A stretch of DNA of 64,000 nt, taken from Carya illinoinensis (taxonomy: Eukaryota > Streptophyta > Magnoliopsida > Fagales > Juglandaceae). Location of the stretch: positions 2,978,501 to 3,042,500 of the forward strand of contig NC_056764.1 of assembly GCF_018687715.1 (NCBI RefSeq). The letters are read 5' to 3'. The number at the start of each line of letters is the position of its first letter. Within the stretch, counting starts at the first letter, position 1. The notes beneath the pieces are model-generated. The model was not told the DNA's origin. It did not search any database and was given only the letters and a program-made list of their open reading frames with translations. The position numbers and the translations under genes were made by a program. This document shows, one piece after another, positions 12,434 to 25,500 of this stretch.

Positions 12434-13249
12434 TGAAGAATTAATATTGCATATTGATCAGGGAAAGGAGAAGGATTGGGATAGATATACAGAGCAGACG
12501 GCTTTATTGCCACTTCAAGAGCCCCAATGAGAATGGCTTTGTTGGTTTCCTATGAATGGACAAACCGATACACCAGAGGACGCCTTATCAGCTTGTGACT
12601 TTTGAGATATTTCACAAAGTATGGGTCGCCAACACATGAGTACATGCACGTAAGGGGAAAATAAAAATATCGCAAGTTCATGACAAAATGAATGGCCTAG
12701 AAGCGACACCACCTACTTAAACTCTTCCTCTTCTCGTCTATCATTCCAGGCACTATCATTTTTCCTACGAAAAAATTACGGAAAAAATCTACGACGCAAA
12801 TATTGGTAAAACAAAAAAAAATAGTTGAAAAAAAAAATCCCCATAAATAAGTTTCCTAGCCTCTCGTCTTTATGTACCTGTCTGTGTGTATCTGTGTGGT
12901 TTTGGTTTTTATTTTTTCCAGTTTTCCCTTTCCATTTGACAATAATAGAGGGCCTAGCTAATAAAGGGCCTTCAATGAATCTGTAAAAGTTAGCAGGCTT
13001 CAGGTACTATGAATACTTCGGCCTAAAGGCACTCCAATGCATTTAATTCTCCTTAAGAGGCTCAACGAAGCAAAGAGGGATGTAACTTCTCCAGAACCCT
13101 GTTGTGACAGACACAACACTACGGAAACAATCTTCCGTATGATCAGTCAACACATCTCCCCAATATAATATATATATATATATCTCAAGAGGCCACTAAT
13201 CAAAGAACAAGCCAATCTGTCATTCTTTCCTGGGTCCAACAACCATACC

Positions 13250-13282
<33 letters not shown>

Positions 13283-13669
13283 CCTATCAATATGTTAATC
13301 ACTTGCGTCTAAACATGTTTCTTCAACAAACTTTGCTCTATATTTCGCTCAATTTGCCATTTGATCGATGCACGAAACTTACTAACTCATGCGTTCCATG
13401 CGCCTGAGATTTCGCTTCGCCCAGATGCATCAATCCTACTAGTTCTACCCACAAAATCAGAAACAAGAACCGAACAGAAAAGCTTGGAAACTCGTGCCAG
13501 CGATCCGATTAAGAAAGTTTCATATTTTATTATGAAAACCATAACACAAACAAAAAACTCGAACAAACACGCAGAAACAACTTATATATATAATTAACAT
13601 TTGCTACTATAAACACGAGGCTTTTTGACTCCAAAGTCTCCGCCTTTTTTCCTTTTTTTCTTCCCCCAC

Positions 13670-14389
13670 TCAACACATTACATCCTTGAGAAGCTTGTAC
13701 CTGCGCGTAGCAGTCCGTGGGGAAGGTGTCGGACTCTTACCCTTCTCGGCGCTCTCTTCGCGATCATGCTGTTTAATTTTGTCCCCAGAATACTCAGACC
13801 GGCTTGTGATTCCAGCGTCGTTTACAGCCGCAGATTTCTTTGAAGAGCTACCTTGTCTTGTGCTCCTTTCCTCACTTTGGCACCAATCGCACAGTTCAAT
13901 CGGCTCCGCAAATTCGCTGTAGTAGTTACTACAATACCTGTAAAATCAACAAGATAACCAGCATAATTCACTCATAAAATATAACCAGAAAGATACATGG
14001 GTCTCATGGTTACGATCACCTAACAGCAGGACTTAACCTGTTAATAACATAATAGACATGATGCTGATGGTGATGCTAAAGAGCATCCATCCGTTTATTA
14101 GTATTTGAGAATATGCCATGCTATGAAACATGATGGTATATCAAAGATGATATCCATGATTAGGATGACAGGGACAATGATATAAAAAGAATCCCATAAA
14201 TCTTGATAGCATATGTCTGTCTATATATATGAATGATGATGGTGGTGGTGATGACTGATGAGGATGGGGTGATGGTGAAAGCCAGACATACGAGTGCTGG
14301 AAGCGATTGCGGCATTTGTTGCAGCGGAAGAGCTTGTCCGGGAAGCCCACGTCTCCGCACATGCTGCATACAGTCTGGAGATCCACCAT
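13670..14389 (-). CDS. small PHD-type (C4HC3) zinc-finger protein, two exons
   Basis: Exon 1 is 14389-14292 and exon 2 is 13937-13670. The donor is CTC/GTATGT and the acceptor TTTACAG/GTATTG; the intron of about 350 bp joins at codon phase 2, giving 121 aa. The N-terminus carries eight metal ligands in PHD order: Cys8, Cys11, Cys23, Cys26, His32, Cys35, Cys49 and Cys52. The His-X2-Cys pair is created only by splicing (QH/SYC). The remainder is a basic, Ser-rich tail ending RRYKLLKDVMC. No bromodomain or other domain is present. Small plant proteins of this layout are annotated as PHD-finger proteins, presumed nuclear; whether the finger reads histones is not shown by sequence. A 41-bp GA microsatellite lies upstream at 14664-14704, in the promoter region. 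Confidence 0.85.
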
Positions 14390-14660
14390 TGCTTGAAGCT
14401 TTGTATCGCTAATTAAGACAGACAGAATGTGAAAGAGAAACCCAACAAGAGGTAGATAGCTACGAAAGAGAGAGATTGAGATTTATAAAGAAAGTGGTTT
14501 TGAGTCGGTGTGAAATATTTATTTATAGGGTAGATTTTTGGTATATTTTTATATATTATTTAGATCTCAAAAATATTGGATATATACACAGGTAGACCAC
14601 AGGTTGCTTGCAGACTTTCAGTCGTTTTCAGTTAGAGCAGGCATAGAGAGAAAAAGATAA

Positions 14661-14663
<3 letters not shown>

Positions 14664-14704
<41 letters not shown>
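14664..14704. repeat. (GA)20 microsatellite upstream of the PHD gene
   Basis: A 41-bp GA run about 275 bp upstream of the PHD-gene start codon. GA/CT runs near plant transcription starts can act as GAGA-type elements; here that is only a possibility. Confidence 0.9.
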
Positions 14705-14706
<2 letters not shown>

Positions 14707-16231
14707 GAACCTTAAAATTGTGGTTAGACAAAATGACAGTTATGTCCCTTCTGAGCTTTGCTCGGTTTTCATTACCTTACCTATCAGCCCATCCTTTCCA
14801 TCTTTTGTCCTTTCTCTCTGCTACTTGCTTTTTAGTTTTTACTGCTAGACAGTAGTACAGTGCTATTACCAATTTACCAGACATAGAGACACGTTTGAGT
14901 TCATCTTCTGCTCATTGAGACGCGTTTTATTTTCATATATACATATTTAATAAGAGAAAAAAATTAAAAATTATGTATAATACATAATGCGTGATGTAAA
15001 AATAACGAGTAATTTTTCTTATATTAATTTATGGCTTCTGACCTTACACTATTGCAGTTTGGGTGTGGAATATATAGAATGAGGTAATAAAATTCTACAC
15101 AGCCCTTAATTAATTCATGCAGCTAAGGGCATATAGTCCACGTATTATTAGTAAAGCAATTAATCAATTTTGATGTCTTGTGAAAGTGATATTTGAAAAT
15201 GTTGGGAATATGACGTCAAGGGGTGCAATAAATTCAAATTCAACTTTAAAATTGTAATTGGAATATATATTTTCAACCTGTTTAAAAAATCAACGATTTA
15301 ATTTTATATTAAAGTCAATAATCCTAAATTTGAGTATCCACTTTATTCTACTCTTATTAATTTTCAAATCCATTTTCTAATACTTATAAATATTTATTTA
15401 AATATTTTTTAATAGTGTGACATAGAGAATGAGGAGAACAGAAAAATGAGTAATCACATCAATAATTTTTCTAAATTTAAAATTCTTGAAAAATAATTTT
15501 ATGTTTAAAATGATATAATAGCAATGGTTTTGCTTCTAATAATTTACTTAATTATTTTGAAGTTTTGTTTTTAATATTTCAAGACCTTTATATATAAACA
15601 AATATCTTTAAATACAACTTTTTATTAGCCATTTAGCTAAGTTTTTTTAAGAAATTGTTAGCTTATATACATCCTTGTCATTAATTACTTTCTAGGGGGT
15701 AATTGAGGAATGTTAGAACCCGAAGTACAGTACTCTATTATTTACCTACTTACCTTTAGACGAAAAAGTCAAGACCAGAAATAAGCCTCGGGAATAAACT
15801 ACGGTGCTCTGCAACTGTACGTGAACGTAGTAAACAATGGATCTCGACCGTTCATATATTCGAAAAAGTGCGATGGGATTATGAGGGTCGTCAAATTTGC
15901 ACAATCATAATATTAACAGCTCTACTGATCTTCGTGAAACTTTCCTCACCGTTCGATTAATAGTAGGTGGCGTCTTGGTCGTTCTAGATCGATTGGGCTA
16001 CGCAATTACAGTGTGGAATGTCATATTTCGCATGGTAAAGTTGATAAGTATCATGTGGGGCCAGGGCCTGTTTCTATCAGCTCTTTTTAAAGGAATTTAA
16101 TTTAATTTAATTTAATCGAGGAAAAAGTGAAATAAATCTAAAAAATTCCTATAATTTAAAAAATAAAATAAAATCAACAAATGGAAGATTTTTTTTTTTC
16201 TTTTTAAATTTGGAAGGTATACGGCGTTTCT

Positions 16232-16265
<34 letters not shown>

Positions 16266-17048
16266 CAAGTATAAGTGGAGGGATTCTTTTAATAGACACG
16301 TCAGAGAAATAATCCCAGTCCAGTCAACTCTAAAAAAAAATAATAATCATATTTTTTAAGTTTGGTCTCCGATTCTGTAGAAAGAGCCAAGCCCACCTCA
16401 AACGATCACTTTTGTTATAATATGACCACAAAACTTCCAACTTGGAATATGTTGGTAGACCAAAAATAATAAAATTTAAAATATTAAGAAAATAGATATT
16501 TTACTTTATGCGTATAATAATATTATGCCTAAAATTATAAGTATATGTAACATTCTTTTTATTTAAAGAAATTAATTTTTATTGACCGGAAGGTTAAAGA
16601 AAAAGGGACCGGATTTTTTATTTGATAATTCATTTACAAAATAACTAAGCAATATACAGGAAAATGTTATTTTTCAAATTAAGAATTAAGAATTTTCAAC
16701 GTACGTGTGCTAAAAGCTGGTTTTCAAATTAAGGCTGAGGAAAGCTTGAAGGACGGAGGGAGCAATGCCTTGTCAGAGTGACGTCCACGTGGCATCATGT
16801 CAATTTTGTAAATGCCACATTTCAGATTCACACAATACATGGCAATCGTTTGTCGTCTTGACCTTGATGGCTACTCTGCGACTACGAATATTTATTGGTC
16901 TTGGCTCTAGAAAATGCGCAAACAACTCTACTTTTTGTGAAAAGCAAGAAGGCGATATCTTTACGTAATTTGCTCCTGCTTTAAGCCATTTTTATTGTAC
17001 TTGTATATTCATTCATAAAACTGTTAAAGCTCGATCATGATCTATCTT

Positions 17049-17116
17049 AGAATTATTGTATGAATCTTTTTTTCTTTTTCTTTTTTTTTGATAAGTAGAA
17101 TTATTGTATCAATCTT
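17049..17116 (-). mobile_element. tiny LINE-tail insertion with 20-bp target duplication
   Basis: A 28-bp insert (17069-17096, T-rich and ending TTGATAAGT) lies between 17049-17068 and 17097-17116, two copies of AGAATTATTGTATGAATCTT differing by one base. The insert reads ACTTATCAAAAA plus an A-rich tail on the minus strand. That is what an extremely 5'-truncated L1-type insertion would leave. Confidence 0.75.
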
Positions 17117-18487
17117 GTGGGGTACTTAAGGCTTTTCAAGTTTTCAGCAATCAGCATTAGTTCTTTTATACAACTTTGTTTTATGACCAGTCTTTAATTA
17201 ATTCTAGAGTCTCCTCTCACATACCAAATTATTTTTTTATTTAAAAATAGAATTTTAAAAATGGGTCGAAGCAATAAAATAGAATCATTTTACCTATAAA
17301 TCGGTATGAAAGAGATATTTGAAGAATGCTTTGATTTTGTTATATTTTTCATTTATGGGAGAGGAAGATTTGGAATGCAATATATAATTCGTCCTTTCTT
17401 AATGGAGAATTTTGACTAAATTGGTTTGTAGATCAATTATTCTCTCAATTGTTACGATGGATTAATGATTAGGGCTTATTTAGATTCAAAAATAAGATAA
17501 AATAATTTTAAATGAAAGTTAAATACAATATTATACGTTATAATATTATTTTTTTAATAATATTATTATTTTAAAATTTAAAAAAATTGAATTAAAATTT
17601 TGTATAAAAAATTTAAAAAAATTATAATAATAAATTGCGATGACATAGAATGTTTTGCAAATCAAAATGGGTCATGTAATTTTATCTTTTTCCGAGTGCT
17701 CTGCCTAATTCTGCGTTCCTGATCTTGTGGCTCCAAAAGTCTCTCCACTCTACTATGCTTAGCCAATTGCAATGTCCAGAAAAGGCGACGGACGTACACC
17801 AATTTCTCTTTTCTCTATTTACCCATAAATGCACAGTACTACTTATAAATTGCATCGGCGGGATTTCATGGCATGCGCATCACGATCGAAGGGGTATTAT
17901 CTTTTTGTTTTTCTTTTCAATTAAAGGTACTTAAAAACCTTGTTTCAAGGATTTGAAAGAGACCTTTCACTACTCATCGTACATTTTGTCTACCGTTTTA
18001 TGTAAAAAGGTTATAATTAAAAAGATTATTATATGTATAGATCAACATGATGGAGTAGTGAGCGAATACCGCATGGCTGCATGCATTAAACCTAGCTAGC
18101 TAGCAAAGATATCGGGATTTCCTTGAAAACACTGTCTCTCGATCCGTTAATTATGCATTATATTCATCGATCTAATGCAAATTGGTACTTAATTTGTACA
18201 TGATTTAAACGTGAGAATAATACAGTAAGCATTATAATGATCATGAAAAGAACAGATCCTATAGATCGATCACTGTCCGTTTCCGTAATATTATGTCTGG
18301 CTACAACTCGAACTTAAGTCATAGTCTAACGTCTCTAACTCTAATAAAGATGCAATGATCATAACATAAAAACTTCAAATAAAAAGCCTCCCATATATTC
18401 TCCAACTCAAATGCGAGTTAAACATCTCGATCGATCGATCTTAAGATTAAGCCAACCCCCTTAGTGATTTTTAACGTAATACCTTGA

Positions 18488-18528
18488 ACACACACACACA
18501 CATGTGTATGTGTGTGTGTGTGTGTGTG
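18488..18528. repeat. (CA)n-(TG)n palindromic dinucleotide repeat
   Basis: A CA run turns into a TG run through ACATGTGTATGTG, making an inverted repeat able to fold on itself. Intergenic. Confidence 0.85.
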
Positions 18529-19787
18529 AGAGAGTAGTTTGAAAGACTTCCATCCATCCAAAATCTTCTTTTGGATATTGTTTTTTTTTTTATTGCTTTA
18601 GTTATGTGCGAAATTAGTGCATGCCTGGCTAGTACACTTTATTTTTTTCCTAATTAAATGGGTCATGAGCATAATTAAGCTCTTTAAATGGTATATTTTA
18701 GAAAAATAATTAAAATTAATCATATTCTATAATTTAAGGAAATGAGAATTTAGTTGAATATATATAGTTCATTTTTTATCCTGATCATGGAAACAGATCA
18801 ATCTGAAAGAGATTGAAAATTCTGTATTTCCCATGCGTTGAGCAATCGAGATTAGAGTTGATGGAGCCATAATATAAAACTTAGGAGGGCAGGCAACGAG
18901 AGGGTATAATACTATACATAGTTTTGGAGTGTGCGCACAAATAAAAAAAATACATGAAAGTTGCACACTCTAAAACGAAAACTATCATTTCTCTATATAT
19001 ATGGTTTTGTGGGGGCTGGAATAACTATAATTGATGCGAATAAAAATGTAAAAGTAGAGAAATCATGATCCAAACTAACTTGACTTAGACTGCTAACTAA
19101 CTCCCCTATCATTGTTTTCATCCCTTAAAGATGTAATTTTCCTTACGTTTTAGTTACCTTGTCATTGCATCGGTACTCACCAACTATAGTATAATCTTAA
19201 CAATCATTTTTATCATCATTGCTTTCTAGCTAATGATCATATCAAGAAATTAAGAGATAGAGAGTCACGAACGATTAATTCAACAAAGTTCACATATATT
19301 TTTAAGGCATTCAAGTATCGTGTACATGTACTCTTTTAAAAAATAATAAATTTAAATTTTATATAAAAAAATATTTTTTAATATAATAGACTTTATTTTT
19401 TCTTAAAAAATATATACAAAACCAATATTACTTATATATATATATATTATGATTGTGATTGCCTGATTGAATCAGTTGCGTCAAATATTATGTTCGTACT
19501 AGAATCTCACATTACGTGCGTAGGTATTTATTTATAAGTGCATGCATCTTTCAATTTTCTTGACTGAATTCGCGAGACTCCGTCTGAAATTTAGATTGCC
19601 CGTCTGGGGATGTATGTATATACGGCAGTCGACACGTGACCACTATTTCCTAAAAACCGTAAAGACAAAAATGACCATAATTTTATTATATGTATTTATT
19701 ATTTTATTTATAAGACTTATTTTTATCAGTTTTGTTTTAAATTTTATAATTTTCATTATATCAATAACTAAGATATGAAAAAATTAA

Positions 19788-19991
19788 GGTCTCGTTTAGT
19801 TATACAATTTAGATGAAATGAAATGTTTTATTGAAAGTTGGATAAAATATTAGTATAATATAATTTTTTAATATTAATTTTTTTGAGATCTAAAAAAGTT
19901 AAATTATCTATTTTATTTTATATGAAGATTTGAAAAAATTGTAATAATGAGATAAGATAAAATAATTTAAGTTTGAATAAACAAACGGACC
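19788..19991. mobile_element. Tourist-like MITE, 204 bp, target duplication TAA
   Basis: Ends GGTCTCGTTTAG and, reverse-complemented, GGTCCGTTTGTT form imperfect terminal inverted repeats. TAA occurs on both sides (19785-19787; 19992-19994). The interior is AT-rich with no frame. This fits the PIF/Harbinger-derived MITE pattern. Confidence 0.7.
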
Positions 19992-20500
19992 TAAGTTTTT
20001 TATAAATATTTCTTTAAGTAGATTTAACATTTTTCAAATAATATATTAAAGCAAAGCGTATATATATATTGGAGGTACATAATTCCACTTTTAATTATAC
20101 TTTTGGCGCGAATTTGATCGTCGTTTCGTGACAGGGAATCATGATTAGGATAACAAACGATGGTATTTTGCAATAATAAATGAGATCAGGAAGGAAGAGG
20201 GCGGTTGGTAGAATAAAAAAAAATAGGAAGTTGGCTGGCCGGATGATAGCTAGCTAGCTTCAATAATCAATAGTGCCCATTGATATGTCAACATCTAAAA
20301 TTTGTTGTGATTCTCAAAAACGTTCAAATCGGCCTACCTTGTCATGACTCATGGCCACGTCAACGTAAATTCGGATTTTCGGATTTTCATTTGATTATAA
20401 AGAATAGATAAAATAAATTAATAATTAAATAAAATATAATTATAATATAATTTATTAATATAATTTTTATTTTAAAATTTTAAAAAATTATAATAATTAT

Positions 20501-22167
20501 TGTGACGCCCCCAAATCCCCACGCCCGAACACGGAGAAATCGAGACGTCCGGATTGTGACAACCCGGGTCACCATCCCATCGACAGGTGACAAGTGTGTG
20601 CAAATGCAACAAATGTGTACGAAAGAACACGCAGCGGATAACGAAAGTCATAACTAAGTATCAGAATTTTTCTTAACGTAATACAAGCTGTTTAAAACGT
20701 ACATAGATAAAATATTACAAAAACACAAATACAGCTTTAAACAAATATAACACATAGCATCAGCAACCCGGCGGAGCCGCATCCTCGGGCTCAGCCTCCT
20801 CCTCTTCGTCCTCTAACTCTGCACCAAAAGCTATGGAACCAAAAATGGTACCGCAGGTAAGTAAAACTCAAACACTACCAGATAAAACACATAGAACTCA
20901 AACAATATGCATGAAACATGCCCAATGCACAAAACCCAAAGACACAGTTTCCACACACGCCAAAAACCCATTTGGCCCAAAAACACATCTTTTCCGGAAA
21001 ACACGCCAAAGTCACATTTTATCCGTATGCACCATGACCTCCCCTAGGGGTCATCCGCACACCCTGGCTCTAATGTCACACCGCAGAGTACCACCACGCA
21101 TGTGACACCTAACGAGGGATGCCCAGTTCCGTGCCCCGTACGTTCGTAGCCAAGCATCCTCTAGCCCTCACCAGCGAAGGGCCACGAAGTCGGTGCGTAG
21201 AGCGATGCTCGGTTCCACGCCCGGCGCGTTCGTAGCCAAGCAACCCCTAACCCCCGCTCCCGTCGTCTAGCGACAACTCAGTGGACATCACTCAGTTTAT
21301 TCCGCTCCCGAGTAACCAGATGAGCTCCACCGGGATAATACTCAATCCCGACTTGGGGTCGTGATACACACGCACCCGTAAGACCACTTACGCCAATACA
21401 CAGGCTTTTCACACATAAACAAAAATACACGTGCATGCACCATGAAATGCCATATCAATGCATAATAAGATAACCAACCAACATAAAACAATAAAACAAG
21501 TAACTCCGTCCTCCATCCATCCGACCCCCGAACTCCTCGGACTCAGTCCGGAATCAACCAACCAGCAGATTAATTAATTGAAAGAGCAATATATATTTAA
21601 ATCTGAAAATAGGGTTTGGAAAATACTTACAGCGCTATATGGCAATTTTAGAAAACACGCGGCGTTGCAAACGGCGTCGGAAAAGCAACGTCACAGTGAA
21701 AATTCACTGTGGTCGTGGGTTGTGAAAAACTCACTTTTGAACGGGGACAAACTAGGACACGAAATTAATAGGGAATGGTCTAGGGATGATTGTGAAGCTA
21801 TTGGAAGTGGTGGTTGGCGGTGGGTGGCGGCGGAATCGCCGGAAATAGGCCGGAAGACGCAAATCGGAGATCAAGCTCGTAGGAGCTGTTCCAGTGGTCG
21901 TTGGAGGCCGAAAATGGGTGGGTTAGGACGGCAAGGGACCGATGATGAAGTGGTGAAGAAATGGTGGCCGGAGGTGGAGCGACGGCGGCGAATCGAACGA
22001 AAAACCGTGGGGCTTTGAGGAGGATTTCCGGCCAAACGGCCGGCCGGCAGGGGGAGATATTTGGTGGGATGGTGCGCCGGAGGGAGGGGGTTCGAACGAG
22101 ACCGGCGGTGAGCCAAACGGTGGCCGGACGGCGGCGGTCTGGGCTGAAGAAGATTCCGGCCGTGGGT

Positions 22168-22263
<96 letters not shown>

Positions 22264-22582
22264 GGGGGTCGACGCGGGGGAAAGCAGGAGGAAAAAGAAA
22301 AAGAAGACAAAAAGAAAAAGAAAGGAAAAAGAAAATAAGGGAAAAAGAAAAAAGGAAAAATATGTAAAAAGAAATGAGGTCCAATCCTCATTCCGGGAAA
22401 ACAAAACAAAACCGCTAAAAAGAGATTAAAAACTACAAAACAACTAAAAGAAATAAAACACAACGTCAAATAAATTAAAAACTAATTTTAAAACGTAAAT
22501 AAATTAAAATAAATAACTAATATATTAATTAAAATAAAAATAATTATTTTAACAAAAATACATTCAAAAGCGGGTCATCACA
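20501..22582. mobile_element. solo-LTR-like element, 2.08 kb, target duplication ATTAT
   Basis: Starts TGTGACGCCCCCAAATC and ends GGGTCATCACA, with TG...CA ends. It is flanked by identical ATTAT copies (20496-20500 and 22583-22587). GC content is much higher than its surroundings. No retrotransposon protein is encoded; frames on both strands (for example 20833-21105 and 21578-22018) have no recognised domain. A (GA)45 microsatellite occupies 22171-22260 and makes long spurious Ser-Leu and Arg-Glu frames. The ends resemble those of the reverse-oriented element at 5717-8725, so both probably belong to related LTR families. Confidence 0.8.
22171..22260. repeat. (GA)45 microsatellite inside the LTR element
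   Basis: Ninety uninterrupted bases of GA. It generates the long low-complexity open frames seen on both strands at about 21.8-22.5 kb. Confidence 0.95.
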
Positions 22583-22587
22583 ATTAT

Positions 22588-25500
22588 ATATAATAATCTC
22601 GTATCTTTTATCAAACCAAACCACACAAAAAAGTTTTATTCGCATGGAAGCATGCAAAACATAGTCTCTACTTTATTGACATGATAAGACTATTTGTTAG
22701 AAAAAATTAAAATTAAAATCTCTTACGAATTAAGTGTTGTTAGGTTAATAAAATAGAGGATATGTTTTGCACACCGCTTTCAAGTACAAGAACTTTATAA
22801 TGTAATGTTACATTATAAACATTATAGAATTTGTAAAAAAGCATAGAAGTGTTACAATTATAAAAATAATAACATATTTTATGAAAATAAACTTACAAAT
22901 TAGCTTACATGATGATTATATAATTTATTAGATTTATTTTATAATATAAATAATTTTATAATCTAATATATAATATCAAACTACGTTAATTTATAAATTT
23001 ATTTTTTATGATTTTTTATTTTATTTTTATGAATAAAGTATATGTCAAAAAAGTAGAATAATCTATCAAATGTCAATTATATGACAAGATAAAGATTTCC
23101 TACTTCACCAAATTACCAATATTGGGACCTAATTATAATTAAATTATTAAGGACGTCCTTTTTACGTCAAACAAAGCTGATCGGAAATGAGTCAAACTGA
23201 TTGTGTTAATTAGCAAATTTTCAAAAAAGTACTAAACAAATTCTTACAAACCATTGTTACGGGTATAAAAATATTTTATAAAAATAAATTTATAAATTAA
23301 TATAGTTTTATAAAAAATATTAAATTTAATTTATAATAAAAATAATTAATTTATAATTTAACTTATTATATTAATTCATGTTAATTTATAAGTTTATTTT
23401 CGTTCAATTTCACTATAGTTAAAATATTTATCTTTCTAATATATTAAGAAATGCGTGTTAATGAATGCCAGTGACTTATCTAAGTATATACTATATATTC
23501 ATACTCCTGCAGACAGAAAGGTTTAACATCAAGTTCTTTCACAAAAGTTTAATTAACAAATTGCATCGTCACCATTTCAATGGTGAATTTAAATTTATTA
23601 ATTGGTAACTCATTCGATGAAGTTGAAATATATAAATTATTATGAAGAAAACAACTTAAAAGATGCATGGAAGTTTGCTTTTATATTTATCTATCCAACG
23701 AAATAATATATATATATATATATATTTAGATATATAGAGGAAATAACCCTGATAATTATAATTATCCAAGAGTCTGAAAATTAAATACACTCATGAATCA
23801 GTATTTTGTGGTGAGGAGCTTTTCTATATATTGTATCCTATGCATCGATTGGAGATTAGTTTTCTAAGTGCATTAATATTCCTATCAAAAAGGAACATAG
23901 AATATGAATTATTATTGCCTTATCAAATCATTTGAGGTTATCTTAACAACCCATGCATTATTAGAGTTCCAAAACGACCACACTACAAGTGATTGATGAC
24001 TAGGACTTATCATTATCCATCAATCCATGTTTTAAACAAAGAAAATTAACGTACGTAATTACACATGAACATACAATAGCTAGCTAGCTAGCTGGACCAC
24101 ATGATCGACCTATTAATGGAGTTGCGGCTTTGATTAACGTACATTGAATTCTCCACTCGACAAACATTACTGTGGAGCACTTGATCAGTACACGTACCGA
24201 GTGAGGATAAGGTGGAAGTGTTGAGATATTAATTCGAGTCTTGACCAATAAGAACAAGCTAGCTAGGGCCAGTAGCTAGCTTTGAATCATCGAGCCTGGT
24301 ACTGATCAATTCTTCAGTATATAGCTGTCCTTTGTTTGTTTGAACTATCCCCAGTTTGTTCAATTCTCTTTTGTTCAATTCATGTTAATTAATTCTGTCT
24401 GATTTCATCTAATATTAAGAGTGTAAGCGCAAGTTAATTTCTTGATGATCAGACTAAAGATGAGAATTGCTTGCTTGTATGTTATCAACATAAAACCCTG
24501 GCTGCCATTAAAAATCTTCCTAAGATACAAGTCAAAAGTAAATGCGTTCAGTATTTGGAAGACACAAATATCCGTACTGATGACGATGATAAATATAGGT
24601 GCGATATTCTGGGCTTATAGGCCTTAGCCAACCAAGTCATAAATGAGGCTATTCCATTGATCGGTGAGCACAAATCTTGAAGACCATGGGGCGAGTACTG
24701 AGTCTACTGACTACTCGTCACTTGTTAAAAAGATCTATTAATATTGTTTTGTACGATTCCAACCTCCTAGAGGGCACGGCAATCTTTTGTGTACCTTAAC
24801 CACAAGCCAATGGTTCCCAAAAGAAGAACATTTTTCACCACAAACTCCAACTCTTTTTTTCCCCTGCTTTAGAACCGTGGATCATCGGGGCCACATAAGA
24901 TCTGACAGAAATATTGAGAATCCTGCTGTAGTCACTATCCCACAAATAAGTTATAGCGAGATATTAATTCCACGGTCTTTTATGAAACCACATCAGCCTA
25001 GTCCGCATATTTCCCAGCAATGCATGTGTTTTTTTTTTTCTTTCTTTTTATCATTCAATGTGAATCGTATATACATGATGTTGAGCGAAATATAATTATT
25101 ACAGGATCAAGATTCTGCTGTCCCCAGATCGATTTAAGCACATGACCTCATTTGTGAGAGCAGTCTCGTTGGAATATCTTAATCTAAAAATAATGCCACT
25201 TTTTACTTATTAAACATAAAAATCGCGTATATCAAATTATACAATAACAAATTTTGTAGCTTTTAACTACAATGATTGAAAAAAAAAATATTAAATTTAA
25301 TTACAACTGTATAATTATTAAATCTTTATGTTATTAATTTATTGTAACTCTCACTCTCTCTTCTCTCGCATTTATATATATATATATCTAAGTTCTTGCA
25401 CCAAACCCAATAACTTTAATTCATGAGCTAAATTAATTAAATAATTAAATATTAAATATTTTTTAATTAAAATTAAATTCATGATAAAATTAAATAAATT

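Larger units (their letters stand above)
8961..13480. other. intergenic, no gene seen
   Basis: No recognisable coding sequence on either strand. Contents: a G31 run (9854-9884), a 117-bp hairpin (10832-10948), CT and GA microsatellites (11931-11963; 12389-12430) and a TTA repeat (13252-13280). The slightly GC-richer DNA around 12480-13100 lacks splice-joined frames. The last part, near 13480-13670, is probably the 3' untranslated region of the PHD gene on the minus strand. Confidence 0.55.
14390..19784. other. intergenic, no gene seen
   Basis: Begins with the promoter side of the PHD gene (GA microsatellite 14664-14704). The rest is AT-rich with T-runs (16232-16265), a tiny LINE-tail insertion (17049-17116) and a CA/TG repeat (18488-18528). 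Frames such as 15897-16100 and 16765-16968 show no domain, no splice partners and no recognised similarity. Confidence 0.55.

Noticed and set aside
21798..22469. Long overlapping frames on both strands rich in Ser-Leu or Arg-Glu
   Set aside because: They are produced by the (GA)45 microsatellite and GC-rich LTR sequence; no domain, no splice context.
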